Origin: FEN-1322 sp041663425
GTDB lineage: Bacteria > Omnitrophota > Gorgyraeia > 2-01-FULL-45-10
DNA: 64,000 bases
Direction of reading: 5' to 3'
Assembly (NCBI GenBank): GCA_041663425.1
Contig: JBAYMS010000001.1
Span: 35,536 to 99,535, forward strand
The notes under the pieces were generated by a model that had not been told where the DNA came from, ran no database searches, and worked only from the letters and a program-made list of their open reading frames with translations. Shown piece by piece: positions 1 to 7,453 of this stretch. Position 1 is the stretch's first letter. Each line of letters starts with the position of its first letter. A program made the translations under genes and the position numbers.

Positions 1-56
1 TGAGGGAAATATCCGAAGGAAAGATCGAGTATAAAATAAAAGAGAAAAAAGAATGA
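1..56 (+). CDS. rpoZ: RNA polymerase omega subunit, C-terminal end (partial)
   Basis: Only the last 17 codons are in the window, ending REISEGKIEYKIKEKKE. The A(L/R)EISEGKI-type ending is typical of bacterial omega subunits, which help assemble RNA polymerase. The stop codon overlaps the coaC start as ATGA, and rpoZ directly before coaBC is a common gene order. The identity rests on this short tail and on the neighbour, so it is probable rather than certain. Confidence 0.6.
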   Translation, partial: REISEGKIEYKIKEKKE

Positions 57-595
57 ACAGATCCAAGCCGGTCGTACTTGGTGTAACCGGCAGCATAGCT
101 GCTTACAGAGCGTGCGACATAATCAGCGCGTTCAGAAGAGAAGAGATAGAAGTGCAGGCCGTTCTTACCAAAGAGGCCGCAGAATTTATCACTCCGCTTT
201 CTCTGCAGACCCTTTCACGTAATAAAGTCATTACGGACATGTTTGCGCTGCCTGAAAAATGGGATCCTGTACATACTTCAATAGCTGAGAAGGCAGGATT
301 GATTTTAATAGCGCCTGCTACAGCAAATGTAATCGGCAAGCTTGCCAGCGGGATATGCGACGATCTTCTGACGTGCATTGTATTTGCAACAAAAGCGCCT
401 GTTCTTATAGCGCCGGCTATGAATGAGAAGATGTATAATCACAAAATAGTCCAGGCCAACATAGCGAAGCTGAAAGCGATAGGATACAAATTTGTAGGAC
501 CGATAAAAGGCTACCTTGCATGCGGACATGTGGATACAGGACACATTGCCGACACAGATCAGATTGTGAAGGAAGCTAAAAGACTGCTGAAGTGA
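53..595 (+). CDS. coaC: Phosphopantothenoylcysteine decarboxylase (CoaC, stand-alone)
   Basis: This 180-aa flavoprotein decarboxylates 4'-phosphopantothenoylcysteine to 4'-phosphopantetheine in coenzyme A synthesis. It has the N-terminal nucleotide fold VLGVTGSIAAYRA, the probable catalytic His74 in the VHTSIAEKAG segment, the PAMNEKMY motif at 121-128, and the substrate-clamp cysteine Cys157 in GYLACG. In most bacteria this is the N-terminal half of a fused CoaBC of about 400 aa. Here the frame stops after the decarboxylase and the ligase follows as a separate gene with a GTGA overlap, so the two are translationally coupled. Confidence 0.93.
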   Translation: MNRSKPVVLGVTGSIAAYRACDIISAFRREEIEVQAVLTKEAAEFITPLSLQTLSRNKVITDMFALPEKWDPVHTSIAEKAGLILIAPATANVIGKLASGICDDLLTCIVFATKAPVLIAPAMNEKMYNHKIVQANIAKLKAIGYKFVGPIKGYLACGHVDTGHIADTDQIVKEAKRLLK

Positions 596-1245
596 AATCA
601 AAAAACGGAAAGAATATAACCGTTCTTGTGGTTGCAGGCCCGACGAGAGAAAAGATAGATCCCGTCAGGTTTATTTCAAATTATTCTACCGGAACTTTTG
701 GTTATGCAATTGCCGGTGAAGCATCCAGGCGCGGCCATAGAACTATTTTAGTAAGCGGACCTACCTGTCTCGAGGTTCCGGAAAAAGTAGAATTTATCAG
801 TGTTGAAAGCGCCCTCGAAATGAGGCGTGAAGTTAGGTCTCTGGCAAAGTCAGCAACATGCGTGATAATGGCCGCTGCGGTTTGTGATTGGAGGGCTGAG
901 CTGGTTCTGCCGCGCAAGATAAAACGAAAAGGCGGCGTTAAAGTACTTAAGCTGAAAGAAAATCCGGACATACTTAAAGAGCTCGGAGAAAAGAAAAATA
1001 GTATTTTGGTAGGTTTTGCCCTGGAAACCGAACACTTAGAGAAAAATGCTATTGAGAAGCTCAAAAAAAAGAATCTAGATCTCATAATAGCAAACAGGCT
1101 TACAAAAGATAGCGGATTGTTCGGGGATAGATTGACAGACGTTTTGATGATAGACAGGTCTTTGCAGAAATTGGTATGCCGCCGCAAGACCAAGAAGGAA
1201 CTGGCCAAGATTATTCTTGACAAGGCCTTAAAGTCTAAGATATAG
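592..1245 (+). CDS. coaB: Phosphopantothenate--cysteine ligase (CoaB, stand-alone)
   Basis: This 217-aa protein joins phosphopantothenate and cysteine, the step before CoaC. Family motifs include VVAGPTREKIDPVRFISNYS near the N-terminus, the IMAAAVCDWR segment, the lysine-rich KIKRKGG stretch followed by LKENPDIL, LVGFALETE, and IANRLTKDSGLFGD. The start is GTG at 592, inside the coaC stop codon. A 4-nt overlap of two complete domains suggests a stable split of the usual coaBC fusion rather than a recent frameshift, although the bacterial CTP-dependent type is normally fused. Confidence 0.9.
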   Translation: MKSKNGKNITVLVVAGPTREKIDPVRFISNYSTGTFGYAIAGEASRRGHRTILVSGPTCLEVPEKVEFISVESALEMRREVRSLAKSATCVIMAAAVCDWRAELVLPRKIKRKGGVKVLKLKENPDILKELGEKKNSILVGFALETEHLEKNAIEKLKKKNLDLIIANRLTKDSGLFGDRLTDVLMIDRSLQKLVCRRKTKKELAKIILDKALKSKI

Positions 1246-1306
1246 TCATTTCCTCGACGAAGCTCGGGATCGATCCTGGGTATAGTGAAGGATCAGAATT
1301 TCGCAT

Positions 1307-1735
1307 ATGATGAGAAAAAGAGCTTTTACTATTATAGAATTGCTGGTCGTTATATGTGTATTTCTAATTATGTTTGCCGCGCTGGCTCCTTTTGTGCGTA
1401 TGGCAAAAATATACGCGAACAAAATAAATTGCGCTAATAATTTGCGGCAGATAAGTTTAGGGCTGCATAAATATGCGCGGGATCACGGCAAAAAGTTTCC
1501 AAAAAGCCTCGGAGAATTATATCCGGCTTATATAAATGACGGCGGAATATTGGATTGCCCTTCGATAAAAGACAGGGCAGCGAAAAATACGCCGGATTAT
1601 ACTTATACGCAGGGCCTTACAGAGGCTTCGCCGGCCAAAGAAGTGATAGTGCAGGATGCTGACGGTAATCACAAAGGGGCCGGAAGAAATGTTTTAAGGG
1701 TTGACGGCTCTGTGGATTTGATTTTGGCGCGGTAG
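1307..1735 (+). CDS. Type II/IV pseudopilin-like protein
   Basis: The 142-aa product has a class III signal: a short basic leader, then AFTIIELLVV, with Phe+1 and Glu+5 of mature prepilins, and about 20 hydrophobic residues. The rest has short segments such as CANNLRQISLGLHKYA, and ends RVDGSVDLI, which resembles the terminal H/VDG motif of DUF1559-type secretion pseudopilins common in PVC bacteria. It should be processed by a prepilin peptidase and assembled in the envelope; its specific role is unknown. The stop codon lies inside the 5' acceptor strand and following bases of tRNA-Cys, a 10-nt overlap. Confidence 0.75.
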   Translation: MMRKRAFTIIELLVVICVFLIMFAALAPFVRMAKIYANKINCANNLRQISLGLHKYARDHGKKFPKSLGELYPAYINDGGILDCPSIKDRAAKNTPDYTYTQGLTEASPAKEVIVQDADGNHKGAGRNVLRVDGSVDLILAR

Positions 1736-1800
1736 CCAAGCGGTAAGGCAGGAGTCTGCAAAACTCTTATACAGCGGTTCAATTCCGCTCCGCGCCTCCA
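1726..1800 (+). tRNA. tRNA-Cys (GCA)
   Basis: A complete 75-nt cloverleaf. The acceptor GGCGCGG pairs with CCGCGCC, the anticodon loop CTGCAAA sits on a GAGT/ACTC stem, the T-loop is GGTTCAATTCC, and CCA is encoded (1798-1800). Its first 10 nt are also the last codons and stop of the upstream pseudopilin gene. Confidence 0.97.
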
Positions 1801-1803
1801 GAT

Positions 1804-1880
1804 GGACGCGTAGCTCAGTTGGTTAGAGCACTACCTTGACATGGTAGGGGTCACAGGTTCGAGTCCTGTCGCGTCCACCA
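1804..1880 (+). tRNA. tRNA-Val (GAC)
   Basis: A complete 77-nt cloverleaf with acceptor GGACGCG/CGCGTCC, anticodon loop TTGACAT on a CTACC/GGTAG stem, T-loop GGTTCGAGTCC and encoded CCA. It starts 3 nt after tRNA-Cys, so the two are very probably co-transcribed. Confidence 0.97.
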
Positions 1881-1943
1881 TTCTACAGTTTGAGTCGGGA
1901 ATTGTGGAGTGGAGACAAAAATTTAATTTTATTTAAGGTGTGT

Positions 1944-3803
1944 ATGTGTGGAATAGTAGGATACATAGGAACAAAAAGTGCGCAGGAAGTGCTGCTGAAG
2001 GGATTGAGCCGTCTGGAATACAGGGGCTACGATTCCTCCGGCGTAGCTATTATTGAATCTAAGAAGCTAAACCTGGTAAAACGACAGGGCAAGCTGCGCA
2101 TATTGGCCGACGTCTTAAAAGAAGGTCCTTCCAAGGGTACGGTTGGTATAGGTCATACGCGCTGGGCAACACACGGTATTCCCAATGACATAAATGCGCA
2201 CCCCCATTTAGACTGCACAGGCAAGATAGCCGTAGTTCATAACGGCATTGTCGAAAATTATCTCGAGCTCAAAAAAATCCTGATGAAAGAAGGGCACAAA
2301 TTTATATCGGAAACCGATACCGAAATAATTGCGCACCTGATCGAAAAATATTATAACGGACATCTAGAAGCCGCAGTTTTAAAAGCAATCAAACTGCTCA
2401 AAGGTTCTTATGCGATAGCTGTTGTGCATTCTGGGGAGCCGGATAAGATAGTCGGAGCAAGGTGTGATTCACCACTTATCATAGGTCTGGGCGACGGGGA
2501 AAATTTTCTGGCAAGCGATGTTCCCGCCGTGCTTGATTATACGAAAGACGTCATATATCTCGATAACCATGAGCTTATCATTCTGACCAAAACCGGCGTC
2601 ACCATCAAAGATTATGACGGACGAGTTTTATCGAAAAAACCGTCTAAAATAAAATGGGATATTAAACAGGCGGAAAAAGCCGGCCATGAACATTTTATGC
2701 TCAAAGAGATTTATGAGCAGGGCGACATCCTCAGAAATATACTCGACGAAAGACTGCATGGCGGCAAGGTGGTTTTTGAAGAGCTTGCCATAGAAGCCGC
2801 AGCATTCAAACATTTTAAAAAAATAGCTCTGGTAGCATGCGGTACCGCTTATCATGCGGGACTGACCGGTAAATACATGATAGAGGAATATGTCAGGATA
2901 CCATGCTGGGTGGATACCTCGAGTGAATTTCGATACAGAGATCCCATTGTTGACAAGGAAACGCTCTTCATAGTTATTTCGCAGTCGGGAGAGACAGCAG
3001 ATTCTCTGGCGGCGCTCCGGGAGGCAAAAAGGCGCGGGGCGACAACCTTGGGCATATGTAATGCCGTCGGAAGTTCTATAGCGAGGGAATCGGACGGAGT
3101 GATTTATACTCATGCGGGTCCGGAGATAGCGGTGGCGTCCACAAAAGCCTATACTGCACAGCTGGCGATACTTTATTTGTTGACGCTTTATATGGGCACA
3201 TTGCGCGGCAATATATCGAAGACGAAACTGGAAAAGCTTATTGCAGAATTCCGAAGAGCACCCGATCTTATGGACGAGCTCATAAGCGAATATAAAGATC
3301 CGTATAATAATATTGCAGCTTATGCGAGTGAATTTAAACGATATTACTACGAAAAACACAATAAATCCTATTTCCTGTATCTCGGGCGTAACATAAATTA
3401 TCCCAATGCGCTCGAAGGAGCTCTGAAGCTGAAGGAAATATCCTACATCAGCGCTGAGGGGTATCCTGCCGGCGAGATGAAACACGGGCCGATAGCTCTG
3501 ATAGACGAAAATCCATGGGTTGTCTGCATTGCCACACAGGCAAAGACTTATGACAAGATGTTATCCAATATCCAGGAGATAAAAGCGCGCAGCGGCATAG
3601 TAATAGCGCTTGTGACTGAAGGCGACAAAGAGATACAGCACCATAATGTCAACTATGTTATAGAGGTGCCGAAGATAGACGAGCTGTTCAGCCCGCTTTT
3701 GGTGGTGATACCGCTCCAGCTGCTTGCTTATTATGTCGCGAAAAAGTTCGGTTATGATATAGATCAGCCGCGCAATCTTGCAAAATCGGTAACAGTCGAA
3801 TAA
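1944..3803 (+). CDS. glmS: Glutamine--fructose-6-phosphate aminotransferase (isomerizing)
   Basis: GlmS makes glucosamine-6-phosphate from fructose-6-phosphate and glutamine, the entry step to peptidoglycan and LPS amino sugars. The ATG at 1944 is chosen because it places Cys directly after Met (MCGIVGYIG), giving the N-terminal nucleophile of the glutaminase domain once Met is removed; an upstream in-frame ATG at 1890 would bury it. An AAGGTG ribosome site precedes 1944. The 619-aa protein shows LEYRGYDSSG, HTRWATHG and two SIS sugar-isomerase domains (VACGTAYHAG, SQSGETADS, GRNINYPNALEGALKLKE), ending in DQPRNLAKSVTVE. No glmS ribozyme is apparent upstream. Confidence 0.97.
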   Translation: MCGIVGYIGTKSAQEVLLKGLSRLEYRGYDSSGVAIIESKKLNLVKRQGKLRILADVLKEGPSKGTVGIGHTRWATHGIPNDINAHPHLDCTGKIAVVHNGIVENYLELKKILMKEGHKFISETDTEIIAHLIEKYYNGHLEAAVLKAIKLLKGSYAIAVVHSGEPDKIVGARCDSPLIIGLGDGENFLASDVPAVLDYTKDVIYLDNHELIILTKTGVTIKDYDGRVLSKKPSKIKWDIKQAEKAGHEHFMLKEIYEQGDILRNILDERLHGGKVVFEELAIEAAAFKHFKKIALVACGTAYHAGLTGKYMIEEYVRIPCWVDTSSEFRYRDPIVDKETLFIVISQSGETADSLAALREAKRRGATTLGICNAVGSSIARESDGVIYTHAGPEIAVASTKAYTAQLAILYLLTLYMGTLRGNISKTKLEKLIAEFRRAPDLMDELISEYKDPYNNIAAYASEFKRYYYEKHNKSYFLYLGRNINYPNALEGALKLKEISYISAEGYPAGEMKHGPIALIDENPWVVCIATQAKTYDKMLSNIQEIKARSGIVIALVTEGDKEIQHHNVNYVIEVPKIDELFSPLLVVIPLQLLAYYVAKKFGYDIDQPRNLAKSVTVE

Positions 3804-3825
3804 TTTCGACGCAGAGCCTAAAATT

Positions 3826-4488
3826 ATGAACGGCACATTATATGTGGTTTCTACTCCCATAGGTAATCTGGAAGACATAACCCTGCGTGCCATAGAAACA
3901 TTGAAATCGGTTGACCTTATCGCTGCCGAAGATACCCGCCACACAAAAATACTGCTCGACAGATATGAAATAAGAACTCCGACGACAAGTTACTTCGAAT
4001 ATAATAAGATCCAGAAGACAGATTATCTTATAAAAGTTCTGCAGGAAGGTAAATCTGTTGCCCTGGTCTCTGATGCGGGCACGCCCGGCATATCGGATCC
4101 GGGGTATAGGGTTATCCATCTTTGTATAGAAAACGGAATATCGGTAGTGCCGATCCCGGGAGCCTCGGGGCTCATAACAGCTCTTACTATTTCAGGGAAA
4201 CCTACTGATAAATTTACATTTGAAGGATTTTTATCAAATAAGGGTGCTAGAAGGAAAAATCAGCTTAAGAAATTGCACGAAGAGGGCAGAACGGCCGTTT
4301 TATATGAATCGCCGCACAGGATAGTGAAGATGCTGGAGGATGCCCTGGAAGTTTACGGCGATGTGGATATTGTTCTGGCCAGAGAGCTTACAAAGAAATT
4401 TGAGGAAGTGCGGCGCGAAAAGGTTTCCGCAACGATCGCGCACTTTACATCTCACGCGCCAAAAGGCGAATTTATTGTAATTATTTAA
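3826..4488 (+). CDS. rsmI: 16S rRNA (cytidine(1402)-2'-O)-methyltransferase
   Basis: A 220-aa SAM-dependent tetrapyrrole-methylase-fold enzyme that 2'-O-methylates C1402 in the ribosomal decoding centre. Motifs include YVVSTPIGNLEDITLRA, AAEDTRHT, VSDAGTPGISDPG, VPIPGASG and YESPHRI. It is shorter than the E. coli enzyme (about 286 aa), because it stops after the methylase domain (KGEFIVII) and lacks the C-terminal helical domain. It follows glmS by 22 nt. The pyr promoter begins 14 nt after its stop. Confidence 0.95.
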   Translation: MNGTLYVVSTPIGNLEDITLRAIETLKSVDLIAAEDTRHTKILLDRYEIRTPTTSYFEYNKIQKTDYLIKVLQEGKSVALVSDAGTPGISDPGYRVIHLCIENGISVVPIPGASGLITALTISGKPTDKFTFEGFLSNKGARRKNQLKKLHEEGRTAVLYESPHRIVKMLEDALEVYGDVDIVLARELTKKFEEVRREKVSATIAHFTSHAPKGEFIVII

Positions 4489-4501
4489 GCCCAAAATTAC
4501 A

Positions 4502-4530
4502 TTGACAAAATGCTTAAAGCGTGATACAAT
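4502..4530 (+). promoter_or_regulatory. Sigma-70-type promoter of the pyr operon
   Basis: A perfect -35 TTGACA (4502-4507) and near-perfect -10 TACAAT (4525-4530) are separated by 17 bp. Transcription should begin near 4537, a few bases before the PyrR-binding hairpin. Confidence 0.85.
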
Positions 4531-4546
4531 TACCACAATAAAGTTA

Positions 4547-4580
4547 CCTTTTAATGCCGGTCCAGAGAGTCCGGAAAAGG
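4547..4580 (+). promoter_or_regulatory. PyrR-binding anti-antiterminator hairpin
   Basis: CCTTTT (4547-4552) pairs with AAAAGG (4575-4580) and CCGG (4557-4560) with CCGG (4571-4574). An asymmetric AATG bulge and a terminal loop TCCAGAGAG (4561-4569) complete it. The loop matches the known PyrR recognition consensus (UCCAGAGAGGYU-type), and pyrR is the first gene downstream. The 3' strand of this hairpin also contains the AAAAGGAG ribosome site for the leader ORF, so PyrR binding could mask it. Confidence 0.85.
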
Positions 4581-4590
4581 AGAAGTAAGG

Positions 4591-4662
4591 ATGAATACCA
4601 GACCCACTTATCTGTTTTGTAAAAATGATAGGTGGGATTTTTATTTTAAGGCGGCCATATGA
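4591..4662 (+). CDS. pyr operon leader peptide (23 aa)
   Basis: ATG at 4591 opens 23 codons (MNTRPTYLFC... ending FYFKAAI). They run straight through the intrinsic terminator hairpin and stop at TGA 4660-4662, overlapping the pyrR ATG at 4659. A good ribosome site, AAAAGGAG (4575-4582), lies 8 nt upstream, inside the PyrR-binding hairpin. Its position suggests a regulatory leader translated and coupled to pyrR. That it is made is an inference from these signals. Confidence 0.55.
   Translation: MNTRPTYLFCKNDRWDFYFKAAI
4603..4647 (+). terminator. pyr operon attenuator terminator
   Basis: CCCACTTATC (4603-4612) pairs over 10 bp (one G-U) with GATAGGTGGG (4627-4636), followed by ATTTTTATTTT. 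It lies between the PyrR hairpin and pyrR, as expected for UMP-dependent attenuation. Confidence 0.88.
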
Positions 4663-5207
4663 CGTTCAAAGAAAAGACCAAAATACTCGATAAAGACGAT
4701 ATAGACAGATCCCTTCAGAGGATAGCCCACGAAATAGTAGAAAAAATAAAGGCCACCGAGGAAATAGCGATAATAGGCATAAAGAACCGCGGAGCGTATT
4801 TGGGCCAGCGGCTTGCTGAAAAAATAGGAAAGATAACCGGCTCGAAAATACCGGTCGGTGCGCTTGATATCACACTATACAGAGACGATCTTACTGAGGC
4901 TTCAAGTCAGCCCATAGTCCATGCCACAGAAATAAATTTTGATATCGAGGGAAAAAAAATAATATTGGTAGACGATGTCCTGTATACCGGCAGGACGATA
5001 AGGTGTGCTCTGGATGCATTGATAGATTTTGGAAGGCCCGCCCAGATACAGCTTGCCGTATTGGTTGACAGAGGCCACAGAGAGCTTCCGATAAGGGCAG
5101 ATTATGTAGGTAAAAATGTCCCGACGTCTCTTAAAGAGGTCGTGGAAGTTAAGTTATCAGAGACCGAAGGCAAAGACGAAGTAGTGCTTTGCGAAAAAGA
5201 TAGGTAA
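4659..5207 (+). CDS. pyrR: Bifunctional pyr regulator PyrR / uracil phosphoribosyltransferase-like
   Basis: A 182-aa type I PRTase-fold protein that binds the pyr leader RNA when UMP is plentiful and favours termination; many PyrRs also have uracil phosphoribosyltransferase activity. The PRPP motif is ILVDDVLYTGRTIRCALDAL, and GIKNRGAYLGQRLA and VDRGHRELPIRADYVGKNVPT fit the family, which is usually about 180 aa. It is the first structural gene of the pyr operon, and its start overlaps the leader ORF stop. Confidence 0.95.
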   Translation: MTFKEKTKILDKDDIDRSLQRIAHEIVEKIKATEEIAIIGIKNRGAYLGQRLAEKIGKITGSKIPVGALDITLYRDDLTEASSQPIVHATEINFDIEGKKIILVDDVLYTGRTIRCALDALIDFGRPAQIQLAVLVDRGHRELPIRADYVGKNVPTSLKEVVEVKLSETEGKDEVVLCEKDR

Positions 5208-5211
5208 AGGG

Positions 5212-6156
5212 ATGGCAGAGAAGAAGATAGTCTGGACGAAGAAAGACCTTCTGGGGCTCGAATATCTTTCCAAAGAAGAGATCGAGCTCATTTTATATAC
5301 AGCCGGAAGCTTTAAAGAAGTTACAACACGCCAGATAAAGAAAGTGCCCGCCCTGCGCGGCAAAACGGTGGTCAATTTATTCTATGAGCCCTCAACTAGA
5401 ACGCGCACGTCGTTTGAACTTGCCGCAAAGCGCCTCTCAGCCGATGTCGTGAATATAGAGATAGAGACCTCCAGTGTGCGGAAAGGCGAGACCCTGATAG
5501 ATACGGGGCGCAATATCGAAGCGCTGAAGATAGATATAATAGTGGTTCGGCACAACTGCAGCGGCGCTCCGATGATACTGGCGCGCAATGTGCAGGCGCG
5601 CGTGGTGAATGCCGGCGATGGATGGCATGAACATCCCACGCAGGCACTCCTGGATATGTTCACCCTGAAATCAAAACTCGGAAGAATCGAAGATCTGAAG
5701 GTAAGCATAATAGGCGACATAGCTCACTCACGTGTGGCACGGTCAAATATATGGGGGCTTACAAAGCTGGGCGCTAAAGTGACCGTATGCGCGCCGAAGC
5801 TTTTGGTTCCGGAAGGAATAGAAAAGATGGGCGTTAAGGTAACGACCGACATAAGCGAAGCGCTCGAAGGGGCTGACGCGATAAATGTGCTTCGCATGCA
5901 ATTTGAACGGGACGGTGCCATGGCATTTCCTTCGAAGCTGGAATATTTCAAGCAATATGGCATTACGGCCGAGCGTCTTTCGAAATGCAAAAAAGATATA
6001 GTTGTAATGCACCCGGGGCCGATAAACAGGGGCGTGGAGATGTCGAGCGAGGTAGCTGACGGGAAGAACTCGGTAATACTTGAGCAGGTGACCAACGGTA
6101 TAGCGGTGAGGATGGCGGTCCTGTATCTGGTGGCTCACACAAAAGAGGCAGCATGA
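5212..6156 (+). CDS. pyrB: Aspartate carbamoyltransferase catalytic subunit
   Basis: This 314-aa enzyme forms carbamoyl-aspartate from carbamoyl phosphate and aspartate. The carbamoyl-phosphate motif FYEPSTRTRTSFELA is present, followed by HPTQALLDMFT and the aspartate-domain segments VMHPGPINRGVE. No pyrI regulatory chain is nearby, so the enzyme is probably the unregulated trimer type with control at the PyrR leader. It starts 4 nt after pyrR with AAAGGG as ribosome site and overlaps pyrC by ATGA. Confidence 0.97.
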   Translation: MAEKKIVWTKKDLLGLEYLSKEEIELILYTAGSFKEVTTRQIKKVPALRGKTVVNLFYEPSTRTRTSFELAAKRLSADVVNIEIETSSVRKGETLIDTGRNIEALKIDIIVVRHNCSGAPMILARNVQARVVNAGDGWHEHPTQALLDMFTLKSKLGRIEDLKVSIIGDIAHSRVARSNIWGLTKLGAKVTVCAPKLLVPEGIEKMGVKVTTDISEALEGADAINVLRMQFERDGAMAFPSKLEYFKQYGITAERLSKCKKDIVVMHPGPINRGVEMSSEVADGKNSVILEQVTNGIAVRMAVLYLVAHTKEAA

Positions 6157-7442
6157 GTAAACAATATCTTATAAAAGACGGAAGAGTGGTCGATCCCGCC
6201 AATAAAATAAACGATATTTTCGATATATTAATATCCGACGGGAAAATAGAAAAAACCGGCAAAAATTTAAATATTAAATCAGGCGAGACTATCGATGCTA
6301 AAGGAAAGATAGTTGCGCCAGGATTTATAGATATGCATGTTCATTTGCGAGAGCCCGGGCGGGAAGATGAAGAGACGGTCAGAACCGGATCCAGGGCGGC
6401 AGTCCACGGAGGATTTACCAGCATCCTTTGTATGCCAAATACCGATCCGGCTATTGATAATCCGGCAGTCGTGAAAAACCTGAAAGATATAATCGCCAAA
6501 GATGCCGTCTGCAACGTTTTTATAGCCGGCGCTGTTACCGAAGGCCGCACGGGTAAAAAACTTACCGATTTTGATAACTTAAAATCCGCGGGAGTCATAG
6601 CGCTCTCCGATGACGGATCTCCGACGCCGGATAGTATGATCGACGAAGCTCTTAAGCGTTCAATGAAAGCAGGGCTTCTGCTCACAGAGCATTGTGAAGT
6701 GCCGCGGCTATCGCAGGGCGGTGTTATGAATAAAGGATTTATTTCAACGAAGCTTGGCCTGAAAGGCATTTCCGCGCAATCAGAATATGAAGCGGTAAAA
6801 CGCAATATCGACATCGCTGAAAAATTATCCGCGCGCATCCATATTGCCCACGTCAGCTGTAAAGAGTCGGTAGAGTTTATAAGGCAAGCTAAAAAGAAAG
6901 GCGTTCAGGTTACTACGGAGACAGCGCCGCATTACTTTGCGTTGAGTGAAGAATGCTGCGCTACATATGACACAAACACCAAGATCAACCCGCCTTTGCG
7001 GAGCATGGCGGATGTTGACGCGATAAAGGCAGGGCTTGCGGACGGCACCATAGATGTGATAGCGACAGATCATGCACCCCACACAGATTCAGAAAAAGAT
7101 GTCGAGTTTGATTATGCGCCGTTCGGGAAAATAGGCCTTGAAAGCGCTTTACCTGTCAGCGTTATGGAGCTTGTCGATAAGAAGATCTTATCATGGGATG
7201 AGCTTATAAAAAAGTTGTCAGCCAATCCTGCTAAAATACTGGGCGTGCCAGGCGGTAGATTAAGTAAAGGCGATCCTGCGGATATAACCATAATAGATCC
7301 CGATAAAGAATATATATTGAAAAAAGATATTATAGAATCGAAATCAAAAAATTCACCCTTCATAGGCTGGAAGGTGAAAGGGAGAATATCCACGGTTTTT
7401 GTAAAAGGCACAATAGTAATGAAGGATGAAATAATGTTATAA
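6153..7442 (+). CDS. pyrC: Dihydroorotase (class I)
   Basis: A 429-aa amidohydrolase that cyclises carbamoyl-aspartate to dihydroorotate. Zinc-site motifs are DMHVHLREPG (about residues 58-67), the CMPNTDP loop, TEHCE, HIAHVS and the catalytic IATDHAPH. The length and the REPG motif place it in the long class I group found in Gram-positives and many phyla, not the short E. coli PyrC type. The start overlaps the pyrB stop. Confidence 0.96.
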   Translation: MSKQYLIKDGRVVDPANKINDIFDILISDGKIEKTGKNLNIKSGETIDAKGKIVAPGFIDMHVHLREPGREDEETVRTGSRAAVHGGFTSILCMPNTDPAIDNPAVVKNLKDIIAKDAVCNVFIAGAVTEGRTGKKLTDFDNLKSAGVIALSDDGSPTPDSMIDEALKRSMKAGLLLTEHCEVPRLSQGGVMNKGFISTKLGLKGISAQSEYEAVKRNIDIAEKLSARIHIAHVSCKESVEFIRQAKKKGVQVTTETAPHYFALSEECCATYDTNTKINPPLRSMADVDAIKAGLADGTIDVIATDHAPHTDSEKDVEFDYAPFGKIGLESALPVSVMELVDKKILSWDELIKKLSANPAKILGVPGGRLSKGDPADITIIDPDKEYILKKDIIESKSKNSPFIGWKVKGRISTVFVKGTIVMKDEIML

Positions 7443-7453
7443 GAGGGACAGCA

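Noticed and set aside
1246..1300. Sequence TTCCTCGACGAAGCTCGGGA resembles a shortened copy of the palindromic element.
   Set aside because: Only two short blocks match and the spacing differs (6 nt rather than 19-21), so I did not count it as a third copy.
1890..1943. An earlier in-frame start for glmS.
   Set aside because: It would extend the protein ahead of the nucleophile Cys; the start must place Cys at position 2.
2628..3485. A long open frame on the minus strand inside glmS.
   Set aside because: It is antisense to a strongly conserved gene and shows no family pattern.
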